Shown one piece after another: positions 59,428-60,000 of a stretch of 60,000 nt of DNA. The stretch is from Antedon mediterranea (taxonomy: Eukaryota > Echinodermata > Crinoidea > Comatulida > Antedonidae). The translations under genes were made by a program, and so were the position numbers. Numbering within the stretch: position 1 is the stretch's first letter; every line of letters begins with the position of its first letter. Under the pieces are notes generated by a model, which saw only the letters and a program-made list of their open reading frames with translations, was not told the DNA's origin and made no database searches. The stretch is taken from the NCBI RefSeq assembly GCF_964355755.1, contig NC_092672.1:27216501-27276500 (forward strand), given 5' to 3'.

Positions 59428-60000
59428 GTATACAATAATGTTTCAGTAAACTTAAAAGCATTGATAGATAATAAGTTGAAACTGAATACATGATATCAAT
59501 AAACATAAAAAGACCGTTATAGATGAATTGAAACGTAGATATGAGTTCAAATAGAATCTCAGAATTTCACATTTAATGAATCTTAAGATTCTGTTGTTCA
59601 ACTTGGGTTTAGGTTCAAGATTAATGTAAAGTAGTCTTGAAAACATTATTTTGATGGCATTCTGAAACTTCAGTCCGTTACTACTTACAATTAATGTTAC
59701 ACACTTTTTCAAAACAAACAGAATTATAACAAATGAATGTTCTCTCATTGTCATATTTATGGTATCTACATAAATATTCATTGTGGCTGCTAATTGTCCG
59801 TTTACATGGTTTTCATGCAGTGAATTTACAATTTTTAATCAAATTTAATACGATAATCAAAATTTAAAAAAAATTTCCGAATATAAATTGTGTTTGTAAC
59901 TAATATGTTATGAAATGTTAGCAGTGTAGAATTTAAATGTATATTAATTCAACTGCATTAATTAAAAAAATGGTTTAATTGGACACCAACCAAATGAACT

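Overview
This is AT-rich, intron-rich, transposon-dense nuclear DNA from an animal. Recurrent AGGCCTAGGCCTA blocks, a DED-NACHT-LRR immune receptor and a Roc-COR GTPase suggest an invertebrate deuterostome, possibly an echinoderm. The clade call is a low-confidence inference. There is no bacterial, plasmid or viral architecture; CRISPR, operon and RBS concepts do not apply.

Two host genes can be reconstructed exon by exon, both on the + strand. Gene A (11878-17416, 4 coding exons, about 1414 aa) encodes an NLR-like receptor: N-terminal death effector domain, NACHT NTPase, and 11 near-identical ribonuclease-inhibitor-type LRR units. Gene B (27918 to beyond 59427, 21 coding exons seen, at least 1114 aa) is the main discovery. 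Its first five exons encode a CBP/p300-type TAZ1 zinc finger and a KIX domain. With matching splice phase the frame then runs into a Roco-type GTPase (Roc P-loop, DFGGQ switch, COR) and a Lys/Arg-rich tail. Every junction I propose is GT-AG and keeps the frame. No bromodomain or acetyltransferase is present in the window. I know of no described protein with TAZ1-KIX-Roc-COR order.

Layout: 1-11.8 kb holds MITEs, minisatellites, a Helitron-like element and a 5'-truncated LINE. Gene A occupies 11.9-17.6 kb. From 17.6 to 27.9 kb lie a foldback MITE, a PIF/Harbinger-like MITE with an internal empty-site control, a second Helitron-like copy in inverted orientation, a 2.1 kb long-TIR element, and an 811 bp element packed with TTGCGCAA palindromes. 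Gene B fills 27.9-60 kb. Its introns contain broken LINEs on both strands, a 45 bp CACGTG-containing minisatellite, a 96 bp satellite and several MITEs.

How they may work together (inference): an NLR and a GTPase carrying the two CBP/p300 docking modules sit about 10 kb apart on one strand. CBP/p300 TAZ1 and KIX are docking hubs for transcription factors and for many viral regulators. The fusion could therefore be an integrated-bait sensor or a signalling scaffold that titrates coactivator partners. The sequence shows the architecture but not the function.
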